In this document: piece after piece, positions 23,482-31,011 of the stretch
How the letters are laid out: each line of letters opens with the position of its first letter
How positions within the stretch are numbered: position 1 is the first letter of the stretch
Assembly: GCA_000174895.1 (NCBI GenBank)
Contig: ACOK01000119.1
Span: 62,001 to 126,000 of the forward strand
Reading direction: 5' to 3'
Length of the DNA stretch: 64,000 bases
Source of the DNA: Ruminococcus flavefaciens FD-1
GTDB lineage: Bacteria; Bacillota; Clostridia; Oscillospirales; Ruminococcaceae
Translations under genes and position numbers: made by a program
The notes under the pieces: model-generated
The model's input: the letters and a program-made list of their open reading frames with translations, nothing else
The model's database searches: none
What the model was told of the DNA's origin: nothing

Positions 23482-24589
23482 TCAGATCGACCTCTCCTAT
23501 TGGCAGAGTAAAGCTGACAACTGTACCGTTTGGTATATTGTCGCTGACAGATATAGTACCGCCGTGTGAAGAAATAATTGACCTGCACAGTGCAAGCCCC
23601 AGCCCAAGACTTCTTCTGCTGTCCGACGAACGGCTGCCGCCGGTGTAGAACATATCAAAGACCTTTTCCTTTTCTTCATCGGAGATACCTGTGCCGTGAT
23701 CGGACACGGATATCACAGCATACGCATGTTCACGGCGCACACTGACAGTTACATCAGAATCATCATCACTGTACTTGACTGCATTATCCATAAGATTGAC
23801 TATGACCTGAACGATAAGGTTCGCATCTGCCATAACGGGGATTATCTCGTCAAGCATATCTACTATGATATTTCGCTTTGAGTGAGTGCGTTCGGTGTGT
23901 CTGACAGCCTCCTGCACGATATCATCCAGTATCTCTACCGAGATATTGAGCTGCATTCTGCCGTCCTCAATTCGTGTGGCATATAAGAGATTTTCCACCA
24001 TTCCGATAAGCCACATAGATTCGGAATAAATATCCGTGTATATCTGCTGACGTGCTGATTCATCAAGCGTATCGCCGCCTGACAGTAGCGTACTGGCATT
24101 GCCTGATATGGAGGTCAGCGGTGTTCTGAGGTCATGGGATATGGAACGGAGCATATTAGCTCTAAGCTGTTCATTCTGCGCCAGAAGTGCTGCCTCCTCC
24201 TTTTCACGGGCATTCTGCTCGGCGATCAGGGTATTGCGTTTGAGCTTATTGGCAAGCGTTCCGGCTATGAACGCTGTAATAAACATTGTCACAAATGTGA
24301 CAGGATAGCCTGCATCGTGAGCTGAAAGAGAAAACTCAGGATAGGTGAAGAAGTAGTTATAAAGCACAACGCCCACTACCGATGAGATCAGACAAAATTG
24401 TATCTTAGACGTGAAAATAGATATCACAAGTACAGCGATGATATACAGCATAATGATATCCGCATCGGCAAGATGAAAGGCTTTGAAAGCATACCCGGCA
24501 AGGGTTGCAGCGGTCAGCACCACAAGACATACGGCGGAGTCTTTGAACACAGACAATGATTTAGATTTTTTGATAGAGTCAGCAGTCAT
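23474..24589 (-). CDS. KdpD-like sensor histidine kinase, short form
   Basis: This 371-aa kinase starts with three or four membrane helices (about residues 15-110) matching the DUF4118 membrane module of KdpD. A short coil follows, then HisKA with the phospho-His in SISHDLRTPLTSISG and an HATPase domain (N box VNLMDNAVKYS, G boxes SDHGTGIS and LGLGLALCRS). The N-terminal KdpD and USP-like cytoplasmic domains of full KdpD (about 500 aa) are absent, so sensing must rely on the membrane part or on a partner. I start at ATG 24589 after AAGGGTG. It overlaps the regulator gene. Confidence 0.88.
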   Translation of the reverse strand: MTADSIKKSKSLSVFKDSAVCLVVLTAATLAGYAFKAFHLADADIIMLYIIAVLVISIFTSKIQFCLISSVVGVVLYNYFFTYPEFSLSAHDAGYPVTFVTMFITAFIAGTLANKLKRNTLIAEQNAREKEEAALLAQNEQLRANMLRSISHDLRTPLTSISGNASTLLSGGDTLDESARQQIYTDIYSESMWLIGMVENLLYATRIEDGRMQLNISVEILDDIVQEAVRHTERTHSKRNIIVDMLDEIIPVMADANLIVQVIVNLMDNAVKYSDDDSDVTVSVRREHAYAVISVSDHGTGISDEEKEKVFDMFYTGGSRSSDSRRSLGLGLALCRSIISSHGGTISVSDNIPNGTVVSFTLPIGEVDLNE

Positions 24590-24606
24590 AATGATCACCC
24601 TTGTTA

Positions 24607-24774
24607 TTATAACATATCACTTTTGTGTTCGTCAACAGCGTCTTCTGATGCTTCTTGTTCAGGACTGCTGTTCTTTTGTATCTCCTCGAGGAATTCATCA
24701 ACCTTTTTCATGAGGTAAAAGCCGTAGAGAAACATCGCTCCTACAGACAGTGCAAGCAGAATATCTCTCACACG
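24607..24774 (-). CDS. Small single-pass membrane protein in the K+ operon
   Basis: Using the GTG at 24772-24774, which has TTAGGAG 8 nt upstream, the product is about 55 aa: one hydrophobic helix (ILLALSVGAMFLYGFYLM) followed by an acidic, Glu-rich cytoplasmic tail. It starts 8 bp after the ktrA stop and ends 17 bp before the kinase. Its conserved position between transporter and sensor suggests a coupling or regulatory peptide, but nothing in sequence proves this. A longer ATG start at 24798 would overlap ktrA and is less likely. Confidence 0.6.
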   Translation of the reverse strand, partial: RVRDILLALSVGAMFLYGFYLMKKVDEFLEEIQKNSSPEQEASEDAVDEHKSDML

Positions 24775-24782
24775 ATCATCTC

Positions 24783-25427
24783 CTAAATTCTGAAACATTT
24801 CTGGATATCCCGAACCTCACCTATGACAAATGCAATGTCATCAGTTTTTATTACGGTGTCCGGTGCAGGGATAAATACCTCTGCTCCACGTTTGATCGTC
24901 AGAATATTGATCTTGAATTTCTTTCGTATATCGATCTGTGAAAGCGACTTTCCGAACCAGTCCTTCGGCACTTTCAGTTCATAAATCGAGTAATTGTTAT
25001 CCAGATGAATAAAATCAAGAATGCTGTCTGAAGCATATTTTGTAGCGATGCGAAGTGCCATCTGCATCTCAGGATAGACAACCTCATCGGCTCCGTTTTT
25101 AAGCAGGAATTTCATTTGTACATCATTTGTCGCACGGGATATGACCTTCTTTGCCCCCAGCTCCTTGAGCAAAGATGTTGTTTCCAGAGAGGACTGAAAC
25201 AGGCTGCCGAGGGCAACGATACAAACATCATAGTTTCCTACTCCAAGCGAACGGAGAAATTCCTCATTGGTGCTGTCACCGATCCTTGCGTTGGTTACAT
25301 AGGGCAGGATCTCGTTGATACGTTCCTCATTTTCATCTACTGCCATGACTTCACACTGCAGCTCCTCCATGCGTCTGGCAATATGACTGCCGAATTGTCC
25401 TACTCCGATAATTAAAACTGTTTTCAT
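24783..25427 (-). CDS. ktrA: TrkA/KtrA-type K+ channel gating subunit
   Basis: A 214-aa cytoplasmic RCK protein. The N-terminal Rossmann nucleotide-binding motif GVGQFGSHIARRM (residues 7-19) and acidic end of beta-2 (VMAVDENEERI) form RCK_N. The C-terminal RCK_C domain contains LSQIDIRKKFKINILTIKRG. The single RCK_N/RCK_C unit is KtrA-like rather than the doubled TrkA of enterobacteria. It gates the membrane subunit encoded 12 bp upstream and is known to respond to ATP/ADP, NAD(H) or c-di-AMP in relatives. Confidence 0.9.
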   Translation of the reverse strand: MKTVLIIGVGQFGSHIARRMEELQCEVMAVDENEERINEILPYVTNARIGDSTNEEFLRSLGVGNYDVCIVALGSLFQSSLETTSLLKELGAKKVISRATNDVQMKFLLKNGADEVVYPEMQMALRIATKYASDSILDFIHLDNNYSIYELKVPKDWFGKSLSQIDIRKKFKINILTIKRGAEVFIPAPDTVIKTDDIAFVIGEVRDIQKCFRI

Positions 25428-25439
25428 ATATAAGACTCC

Positions 25440-26783
25440 TTATCCTACGGATATTTTTTCAAGCGGCAGGCGTGAATTCTGACCGTCTGCTGATGGCAGA
25501 GCAGCATAAATAAGTGTCAGTCCTCCAACTCTCCCGAAAAACATCAGTACCATCAGTATCACACGGGATACAGCAGACAGACTGCTTGTAATGCCGAGTG
25601 TCAGCCCTACAGTACCGATAGCTGAGCACGTTTCAAACAGACAGGTCAGCAGCGGAAGATCTTCCACTCTGCTGATAATGATACCGCTTGTAAAGAACAA
25701 TACAAGATACATAAACAAAACAGCGCCTGCACTGCGGACTGCTTCATCGGATATTCTTCTTTTGAAGCACTGCACATCATTTCTACGGCTGAATACTGTT
25801 ATCGCAGAAAGAAACAGAACAGCAAAAGTCGCTGTTTTCATACCGCCTGCGGTGGAACCGGGAGAGCCGCCTATAAGCATAAGAATGATCATAATAGCTG
25901 TACCTGATTCGTCCATAGCAGCGAGATTAGTTGTGTTAAAGCCGGCGGTTCGTGTAGTGACAGACTGAAACAGTGAATGGATCGTCCGGTCATGGATCCC
26001 CTCACTGTCGTACTCATAAAAGAAGAAATACAGCGCAGGCAGAACAATCAGGACAGCAGATGTCATCAGTACGACCTTGCTTTGCAATGAAAAACGCCTG
26101 AATCTGTGTTTGTGTGTTCCGATATCGCCCCACACGAGAAATCCGATACCACCCGTGATAATCAGCAGCATTATGATGAGATTGAGATAGATATTGCTGT
26201 GGTAAGAGGTCAGAGAGGAAAAGGGTTCTCTGACGCCGAACAGATCAAAGCCTGCATTGCAAAAAGCCGATATGCTGTGAAACAAAGAGTACCACAGCCC
26301 CTTTGCAATACCAAAATCATTGCAGAAAACAGGTGCAAGCAAAGCCGCACCTATCAGCTCTATGATAAGTGATGTTTTAAGGATAAAGCCTGTCAGTTTC
26401 ACGATACCGCCAACCTGCGGTGCAGAGATGGATTCCTGCATTGTACTGCGCTGCCACAGACCTATCTTCCTGCCTGATGCTCTGATAATAGCTAAACCTA
26501 TTGTGATAACGCCCATACCTCCGATCTGTATCAGCATCAGAATGACCGCCTGTCCGAACAGAGACCAGTATGTAGCAGTATCCTTTACAACAAGCCCGGT
26601 CACACAGGTAGCTGAAACGGCTGTGAACATTGCATCAGGGAATGAAGTCGCACACCGCTGCCTTGATGAGATCGGCAGCATCAGAAGCAGCGTACCTACC
26701 AGAATCAGGCAAAAGAAACTGATAATGATGACCTGAAATGAAGTCATATGATTTCTGTTTTTCACTCTATTTTTATGTAACAT
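25440..26783 (-). CDS. ktrB: TrkH/KtrB-type K+ transporter membrane subunit
   Basis: A 447-aa K+-translocating subunit with four M1-P-M2 repeats. The first selectivity segment is visible in TAVSATCVTGLVVKDTA, another in HSISAFCNAGFDLFG, a third in QSVTTRTAGFNTTNLA, and the last in ETCSAIGTVGLTLG; each contains the conserved pore Gly. I start at ATG 26783 (MLHKNRVKNR) because GAGAGGTG precedes it; an in-frame ATG at 26801 would lie too close to the -10 box at 26813. It is the first gene of a five-gene operon with ktrA, a small membrane protein and the KdpDE-like pair. Confidence 0.9.
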   Translation of the reverse strand: MLHKNRVKNRNHMTSFQVIIISFFCLILVGTLLLMLPISSRQRCATSFPDAMFTAVSATCVTGLVVKDTATYWSLFGQAVILMLIQIGGMGVITIGLAIIRASGRKIGLWQRSTMQESISAPQVGGIVKLTGFILKTSLIIELIGAALLAPVFCNDFGIAKGLWYSLFHSISAFCNAGFDLFGVREPFSSLTSYHSNIYLNLIIMLLIITGGIGFLVWGDIGTHKHRFRRFSLQSKVVLMTSAVLIVLPALYFFFYEYDSEGIHDRTIHSLFQSVTTRTAGFNTTNLAAMDESGTAIMIILMLIGGSPGSTAGGMKTATFAVLFLSAITVFSRRNDVQCFKRRISDEAVRSAGAVLFMYLVLFFTSGIIISRVEDLPLLTCLFETCSAIGTVGLTLGITSSLSAVSRVILMVLMFFGRVGGLTLIYAALPSADGQNSRLPLEKISVG

Positions 26784-26812
26784 CGTACACCTCTCGTCCA
26801 AATGATAGCTTT

Positions 26813-26877
26813 ATTATATCACATGAGCGGTTAAGGTGCTGTTAAGATTACGGTTACGGTGTTAAGATTTCGTTAAG
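26813..26877 (-). promoter_or_regulatory. ktrB promoter with OmpR/KdpE-type direct repeats
   Basis: On the minus strand a TATAAT (-10, 26813-26818) has no good -35. Instead CTTAAC occurs four times, at 26830-26835, 26841-26846, 26861-26866 and 26872-26877, in two pairs each spaced 11 bp. A degenerate fifth copy lies at about 26853. Tandem 11-bp repeats reaching the -35 region are how PhoB/KdpE-family regulators bind and activate, so this is the predicted operator for the operon's own regulator. Confidence 0.7.
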
Positions 26878-26899
26878 GCACAATATTGATGTGTGTTGC

Positions 26900-26929
26900 T
26901 TGACCGTAGTCTATTGTAACACCTATAAT
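26900..26929 (+). promoter_or_regulatory. Plus-strand promoter with no ORF behind it
   Basis: TTGACC (26900-26905), an 18-bp spacer and TATAAT (26924-26929). No gene follows on this strand before a strong terminator at 27009-27053. Confidence 0.55.
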
Positions 26930-26935
26930 CCGTCC

Positions 26936-27053
26936 CACACAAGTCCGTTTAAGCATTATGGCGCGCGCCACAATGACAGCATACCCTTTTGGAACTGAAT
27001 AACTCACTAAGACCTGAGACCTGCTCACACAAGCATTTCTCAGGTCTTTTTTT
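26936..27053 (+). ncRNA. Putative small RNA (about 115 nt)
   Basis: A promoter at 26900-26929 and an intrinsic terminator at 27009-27053 bracket about 115 nt with no credible reading frame. The interval contains the palindrome GGCGCGCGCC (near 26960-26969). It is divergent from ktrB and adjacent to the resolvase gene. The family is not recognised and the call rests on the promoter-terminator pair only. Confidence 0.4.
27009..27053 (+). terminator. Rho-independent terminator
   Basis: AAGACCTGAG (27009-27018) and CTCAGGTCTT (27039-27048) with seven T residues at the 3' side. Confidence 0.8.
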
Positions 27054-27123
27054 CAGGCGGTTAGATTTCCGCTCCGCAGGCTTGGACGGCTCTGAGGGAC
27101 GTTTCCGTTCGTCTGAGTGGCTG

Positions 27124-27717
27124 TCAAGCAGAGGTCGGCTCTGCGATCCCCTGTTCCGCTTCATACTCCCTCACACGGCGGTAAAAGGTGTTAGCCGACA
27201 AGCCCATTCTCCGCATAAAGTCACGCCCTGTGATACTCTTGGACTTCCATTCCCCATAAAGCTGACCGAACCTCGTCCAGTCAATCTCAATGGGCTTTCG
27301 TCCTGTGTACTTGCCCTGAGCCTTAGCGATCTCGATGCCCTCACGCTGTCGTTGTTTGAGCTGCTCACGCTCCAACTGTGAGAGTGCAGCGAACACGGTG
27401 AGCATAAATTTGCCCGCAGGCGTGTCGGTGTCGATATTCTCCTTATGGCTGACGAGTGTTACCCCTTTGTCGGTGAGGGTGTCAATGATGTTCAGCAAGT
27501 CCTTCGTGGAGCGCCCCAGACGGCTGATACTCTCGATATAGAGCGTATCGCCCTCACGCACATAGTCAAGCATAGCCCTAAGCTGTGGGCGGTCTTTGTT
27601 CGCTCCCGAAATCTTCTCGGAGAAGATGCGGTCAACCTGATAGCTGTCCATGATCTCCTGCTGACGGGCTGTTTCCTGATGTTCCGTAGAAACACGGATA
27701 TAACCTATTTTGCTCAT
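27124..27717 (-). CDS. Small serine recombinase (resolvase/invertase family)
   Basis: A 197-aa resolvase. The catalytic domain begins IGYIRVSTEHQETARQQ with the nucleophile Ser in RVST (about residue 10), includes GDTLYIESISRLGRS (about 56-70) and the E-helix region VFAALSQLEREQLKQRQREGI. The C-terminal DNA-binding helix-turn-helix (SITGRDFMRRMGLSANTFYRR) ends the protein. Such enzymes resolve co-integrates or invert short segments. It is distinct from the 517-aa large serine recombinase at the element's right end. I found no obvious paired res site nearby by eye. Confidence 0.9.
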   Translation of the reverse strand: MSKIGYIRVSTEHQETARQQEIMDSYQVDRIFSEKISGANKDRPQLRAMLDYVREGDTLYIESISRLGRSTKDLLNIIDTLTDKGVTLVSHKENIDTDTPAGKFMLTVFAALSQLEREQLKQRQREGIEIAKAQGKYTGRKPIEIDWTRFGQLYGEWKSKSITGRDFMRRMGLSANTFYRRVREYEAEQGIAEPTSA

Positions 27718-27750
27718 AGTTGTTGTTTCCTTTCTTTTGTTGATTTATGG

Positions 27751-27779
27751 TTGACTTATTGGCGGTGATGATGTATAAT
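27751..27779 (+). promoter_or_regulatory. Promoter of the cargo GNAT gene
   Basis: TTGACT (27751-27756), a 17-bp spacer and TATAAT (27774-27779), followed by a 65-nt leader with a GCAGGC-agttg-GCTTGC hairpin. Confidence 0.75.
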
Positions 27780-27844
27780 TACTGATAAGGGCAGGCAGTT
27801 GGCTTGCTCGTGAAAATCGGGATTTGTAAGGATGGTAATGAAAA

Positions 27845-28318
27845 ATGGAGATCATGACGTATCAGGAAAAGTACAAGGATCAGATTATAAACCTTATACT
27901 GGATATTCAAAATAATGAGGCTAAGATAAATCTATCGTTAGACGAGCAGCCCGATTTAAAAGATATTACATCCTGTTACGAAAATGGCGGGGGAGAGTTC
28001 TGGATTGCAGTCGATGACGGAACTGTTATCGGTACATTGGCATTGATGAATAAGGGGAACGGAAACGCTGTCCTGAAAAAGGCTTTTGTAAGGTCAGATC
28101 ACAGGAAGAAGGGCGTTCTGAGTAAACTATACGATGAGCTTTTAGCATTTGCAAACAGCAAGGATATTCATACCTTTATCTTTGATACTCCTTCTGTGGC
28201 AACGGACTGCCATCATTTCTTTGAAAAGCGTGGATATAGAAGGATCGCAAAGGATGAGCTGCCATTTGAATATCATTATCCTGACAGGGATTCGTATGTT
28301 TATATGATGAACCGATAA
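27845..28318 (+). CDS. GNAT family N-acetyltransferase (cargo)
   Basis: A 157-aa single-domain GNAT with the CoA loop in VRSDHRKKGVLSKLYDELLAF (about residues 81-101) preceded by AVLKKAFV, and HHFFEKRGYRRIAKDELPF near the end. The conserved GGGEFWIAVDDGTVIGTLAL strand pair is of the type seen in GNATs acting on small molecules; the substrate is unknown. It has its own promoter, leader and terminator, so it is an independent cargo unit between the resolvase and relaxase genes. Confidence 0.85.
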   Translation: MEIMTYQEKYKDQIINLILDIQNNEAKINLSLDEQPDLKDITSCYENGGGEFWIAVDDGTVIGTLALMNKGNGNAVLKKAFVRSDHRKKGVLSKLYDELLAFANSKDIHTFIFDTPSVATDCHHFFEKRGYRRIAKDELPFEYHYPDRDSYVYMMNR

Positions 28319-28355
28319 ATTCTGATTTTTCTAAGTAACTATACACCTCACCACG

Positions 28356-28386
28356 GCAAGGAGAGCCAACCTCTCCTTGCTTTTTT
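28356..28386 (+). terminator. Rho-independent terminator
   Basis: GCAAGGAGAG / CTCTCCTTGC with a CCAAC loop and TTTTTT. Its T-run overlaps the stop codon of the convergent relaxase gene. Confidence 0.85.
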
Positions 28387-29797
28387 ATTCAAGCTGACTT
28401 TTCTTTCTCTTGGCAGCCTGTTCGTTCTGTATATATCGGGCAAGCGTTCTCTGACTGTCACGCTTCTGCTGTGCAAGTCTTGAAAGCCTGTCCGCTTCTT
28501 TCTTCAGGGCTTTACGTTCCGCACTTTGCTCAGCGTAATCTGTTCGGGCTTTTTCAAGCTCCGTTTTCAGCTTGCTGAGTTTCGGTATATGAGCGTCGGG
28601 AAATAGCTCTATCAGCTTCTTGTAAGCCTTGTGGTACTCGTCAAGTTCATAGCAGAAATCGCTCTTGTACTTGGTTTTCGCCTTGCCCTCCAGAGAGGTA
28701 TATTTCTTGTGATAAGCCACAAATTCATGATACTTCTCGATTGCAGGAATCTGCTCCTCCATTTTGTGAATACGGGCGCTCAATTCGATTTGTGGTGTTG
28801 ACATGACCATAAATTCAGCAAGCGCCCTATGAGCTGCACTCTCCAATTCTTCAAGCGTAGAATTGCTTGCGTTCATCTCATTAAGTGCCTTGCTCGCCGC
28901 TTTCATATTCTCACGGTCTGCCCAATTCTGCAAGCCCTGAGACTGCTGAAATTTCTCCGCTGTGGTGCGAATAATTCTCGCTGTCGGACGGTGTGACATT
29001 TGGTACTTGTAACTCTCGATACGCTTTCTGATCTGCTGGCTCTCATAGAAGTAGCCCAGCGTTTTGGCTCTTGTAAACTTCGCCCTCGGATTGCGTTCTT
29101 TCTGCTCGGCAAGCATAAATTTCAGGTCTATCTTGTGGTCGGGATTGTAGTCAACCAATATGCCGAAATCGGCGCACTTCGCAAGGAAATCCTCAAAGTC
29201 CTCACTGACCTTGATAACCTCGTCAATGGCTCGTTTAAGCTGTTCTTTCCAAGAAAGATTTTGCTTATCAAGCTCCCACTCCCAATGGCTCTTTCCCTTT
29301 GAAAGATGCGGATTTTCGATGATAGAAAGTCCGTGCTTTCTGCATAGCTCGTCCGAAATGGTGCGGAGTTTGCTCCACGCTCGGTCGGGTATCTTGCCCT
29401 GATTATGCTCGGTCTCAAAGGTCTTTCCAGTGTAGAAATTTATGTTGTTTACTATCACATGATTATGGATATGTTCATGGTCTACATGGACGGCAAGCAC
29501 ATACTGATATTCGTCGTTGAAAAGAGCCTTGCAAAGCTCCTGCCCGATAAGCAAAGCACGTTCGGGAGTGACCTCGCCGGGTGCAAACGATTGTATTATA
29601 TGCTGGCACTCGCTTCGGCTTCGCCCTGTGCCGACACACTCTCGGATATTTTTGAATTGTTCTGATGCTCCAGATGGAGAAGATACGCACAAGTTGCTAA
29701 CAACATATTTGCCGTCTGCGGTTTTGTCTGGGTCGCAGATATAAGCAATTGCACCGTATGTTCCCGTGTGGATCGTATGGATACGAGTAACTGCCAA
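28385..29797 (-). CDS. MOBP-type relaxase
   Basis: This 470-aa protein nicks at oriT and pilots the strand during transfer. The metal-binding three-His motif is HVDHEHIHNHVIVNN (about residues 102-116). The catalytic Tyr is most likely in the N-terminal HTGTYGAIAYICD stretch. The C-terminal half is a long coiled coil (YAEQSAERKALKKEADRLS). It resembles the relaxases of Tn4451-type mobilizable elements. The 5' 202 bp overlap the 3' end of mobC in another frame. With no type IV secretion genes inside the element, it must borrow a conjugation channel. Confidence 0.9.
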   Translation of the reverse strand: MAVTRIHTIHTGTYGAIAYICDPDKTADGKYVVSNLCVSSPSGASEQFKNIRECVGTGRSRSECQHIIQSFAPGEVTPERALLIGQELCKALFNDEYQYVLAVHVDHEHIHNHVIVNNINFYTGKTFETEHNQGKIPDRAWSKLRTISDELCRKHGLSIIENPHLSKGKSHWEWELDKQNLSWKEQLKRAIDEVIKVSEDFEDFLAKCADFGILVDYNPDHKIDLKFMLAEQKERNPRAKFTRAKTLGYFYESQQIRKRIESYKYQMSHRPTARIIRTTAEKFQQSQGLQNWADRENMKAASKALNEMNASNSTLEELESAAHRALAEFMVMSTPQIELSARIHKMEEQIPAIEKYHEFVAYHKKYTSLEGKAKTKYKSDFCYELDEYHKAYKKLIELFPDAHIPKLSKLKTELEKARTDYAEQSAERKALKKEADRLSRLAQQKRDSQRTLARYIQNEQAAKRKKSQLE

Positions 29798-30360
29798 ACT
29801 TCCTCTAACCTCGCTTTCATATCGGCAATATCTTCATCGTAAAGTTTGCCGCCTTTGTTGACACGGTGGGCTACCTGATTGAACGAATTGGAGATAGACG
29901 ATATGTACCGTGCTATCTGTTTTATGTCCTCGGTATCTTCCTCAACATTCATCACCGTGAGTGCAGAATATCTGCAAAAATCGCCCCTGCTTCTGAAACT
30001 TGTTTCAGCATATCGGCGGTTGATTGCTTCAAGCTCTGCGTCATTCACTCGGAATGTAATGAGGTGCTTGCGTACCTCGCTCGGCTCTATACTGTCGGCA
30101 CTGTCCTGCGGTGGGGATTCTCCCTCGGTGATTTCGGGCGGTTCAGTGAAATCCACCTCGCCCGATTCCGTGACTTCCAACATTGGAACAGGCTCGGCAG
30201 CGGTGTCCTCGGCGGTATCTGTTTCGGGATTATCGGACAGCATATCCGCCTGCATTTCGTCCGCATAGGTGTGGGCAAGTTCTTCCGCAAGCTCCTCGAC
30301 TTGCTTGTGTTTGAACAGCTTTGCAAGGAAACCCTCTCCTGATTTTTTGAATATTGACAT
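29596..30360 (-). CDS. MobC-like relaxosome accessory protein
   Basis: A 254-aa protein starting MSIFKKSGEG at 30360; an upstream in-frame ATG at 30432 lies in the oriT-like region and lacks the ribosome site that precedes 30360 (AGGAG). The central part has a ribbon-helix-helix-like segment (HLITFRVNDAELEAINRRYA, about residues 114-133) followed by SFRSRGDFCRYSAL, then a helix ISNSFNQVAHRVNKGG, the classic MobC signature. The acidic N-terminal about 100 residues are unusual. It binds oriT DNA and assists the relaxase in related systems. Confidence 0.82.
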   Translation of the reverse strand: MSIFKKSGEGFLAKLFKHKQVEELAEELAHTYADEMQADMLSDNPETDTAEDTAAEPVPMLEVTESGEVDFTEPPEITEGESPPQDSADSIEPSEVRKHLITFRVNDAELEAINRRYAETSFRSRGDFCRYSALTVMNVEEDTEDIKQIARYISSISNSFNQVAHRVNKGGKLYDEDIADMKARLEEVWQLLVSIRSTREHTVQLLISATQTKPQTANMLLATCAYLLHLEHQNNSKISESVSAQGEAEASASI

Positions 30361-30379
30361 TGTGTCTCCTTTCTGTATC

Positions 30380-30500
30380 TCGGTCGGCTGTGCCGACCTC
30401 TCAGGGGTCTTAGGGGAAATTTCCCCTGACAAGCCGTATAAAGTTTACGATTTTCCATAATCGTAATACTTTATACCGTGCTTGTGTGAAAATTGATCGG
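30380..30500. other. Candidate oriT region
   Basis: Upstream of mobC, three palindromes are stacked: GGTCGGC/GCCGACC (30382-30398), AGGGGAAATTTCCCCT (30412-30427), and a long interrupted one with GTATAAAG (30436-30443) and CTTTATAC (30469-30476) enclosing TTACGATT and AATCGTAA. Such stacks beside mobC/relaxase genes mark origins of transfer. The nick site is not identified. Confidence 0.6.
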
Positions 30501-30905
30501 GCGTTCCACGCCCTCACTTGTTTTTCGCCGTTCTACGGCGATTTTTCACGCTCCTGCGTGTTTGGAGCTATGCGACTTTCTCTCTGTTCCGCACAGCTCT
30601 GAGAGTATTTTACCGGGGCTCGGCGCAGTTATGATGCTGGATGGGCGGCAGTCTGGTGAAACCTTCCGTTCGGCTCTCCCTGAGCCGATTTTGAATGTCG
30701 ATATGCTTATCGTTACATTCAAATTTCTGCCCTGCCTGACCGCCCATGAAAAACACTCTCTACTTATCTACCGTGAAATTTGATGTTTCGGGCATGATTT
30801 TCTGAAAAGTTTACAGAATGTTCATGACGATTCTCCCCATTGCATAGTTTCAACAAGGGATTTCTGTTAATGATGACGATGATTTCGGAGGGTGTTTTTC
30901 TCGGA
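30500..30905. other. Non-coding stretch between oriT-like region and the hydrolase promoter
   Basis: About 400 bp without a credible gene. It contains the short palindrome GGGCG-ttcca-CGCCC (near 30500-30514) and CGCCGTTCTACGGCG-type short inverted pairs that may belong to the transfer origin. Beyond about 30600 I see nothing definite. Confidence 0.4.
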
Positions 30906-30911
30906 AATGGG

Positions 30912-30940
30912 ATTGCGTTTTTGGGGGCGATATGATATAA
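30912..30940 (+). promoter_or_regulatory. Promoter of the serine hydrolase gene
   Basis: TTGCGT (30912-30917), a 17-bp spacer and TATAAT (30935-30940). A leader with an AGTAAGC-actcg-GCTTGCT hairpin, resembling that of the cargo GNAT gene, follows. Confidence 0.7.
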
Positions 30941-31011
30941 TTTAGAGGTAGGAGTAAGCACTCGGCTTGCTAATAGAATCGGAATTTAACATATCAAGAG
31001 GTCTTGTAATC

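Noticed and set aside
30493-30783. 96-aa plus-strand ORF between oriT and the hydrolase
   Set aside because: No ribosome site, unusual composition, and it overlaps the palindromes of the transfer region; treated as non-coding.
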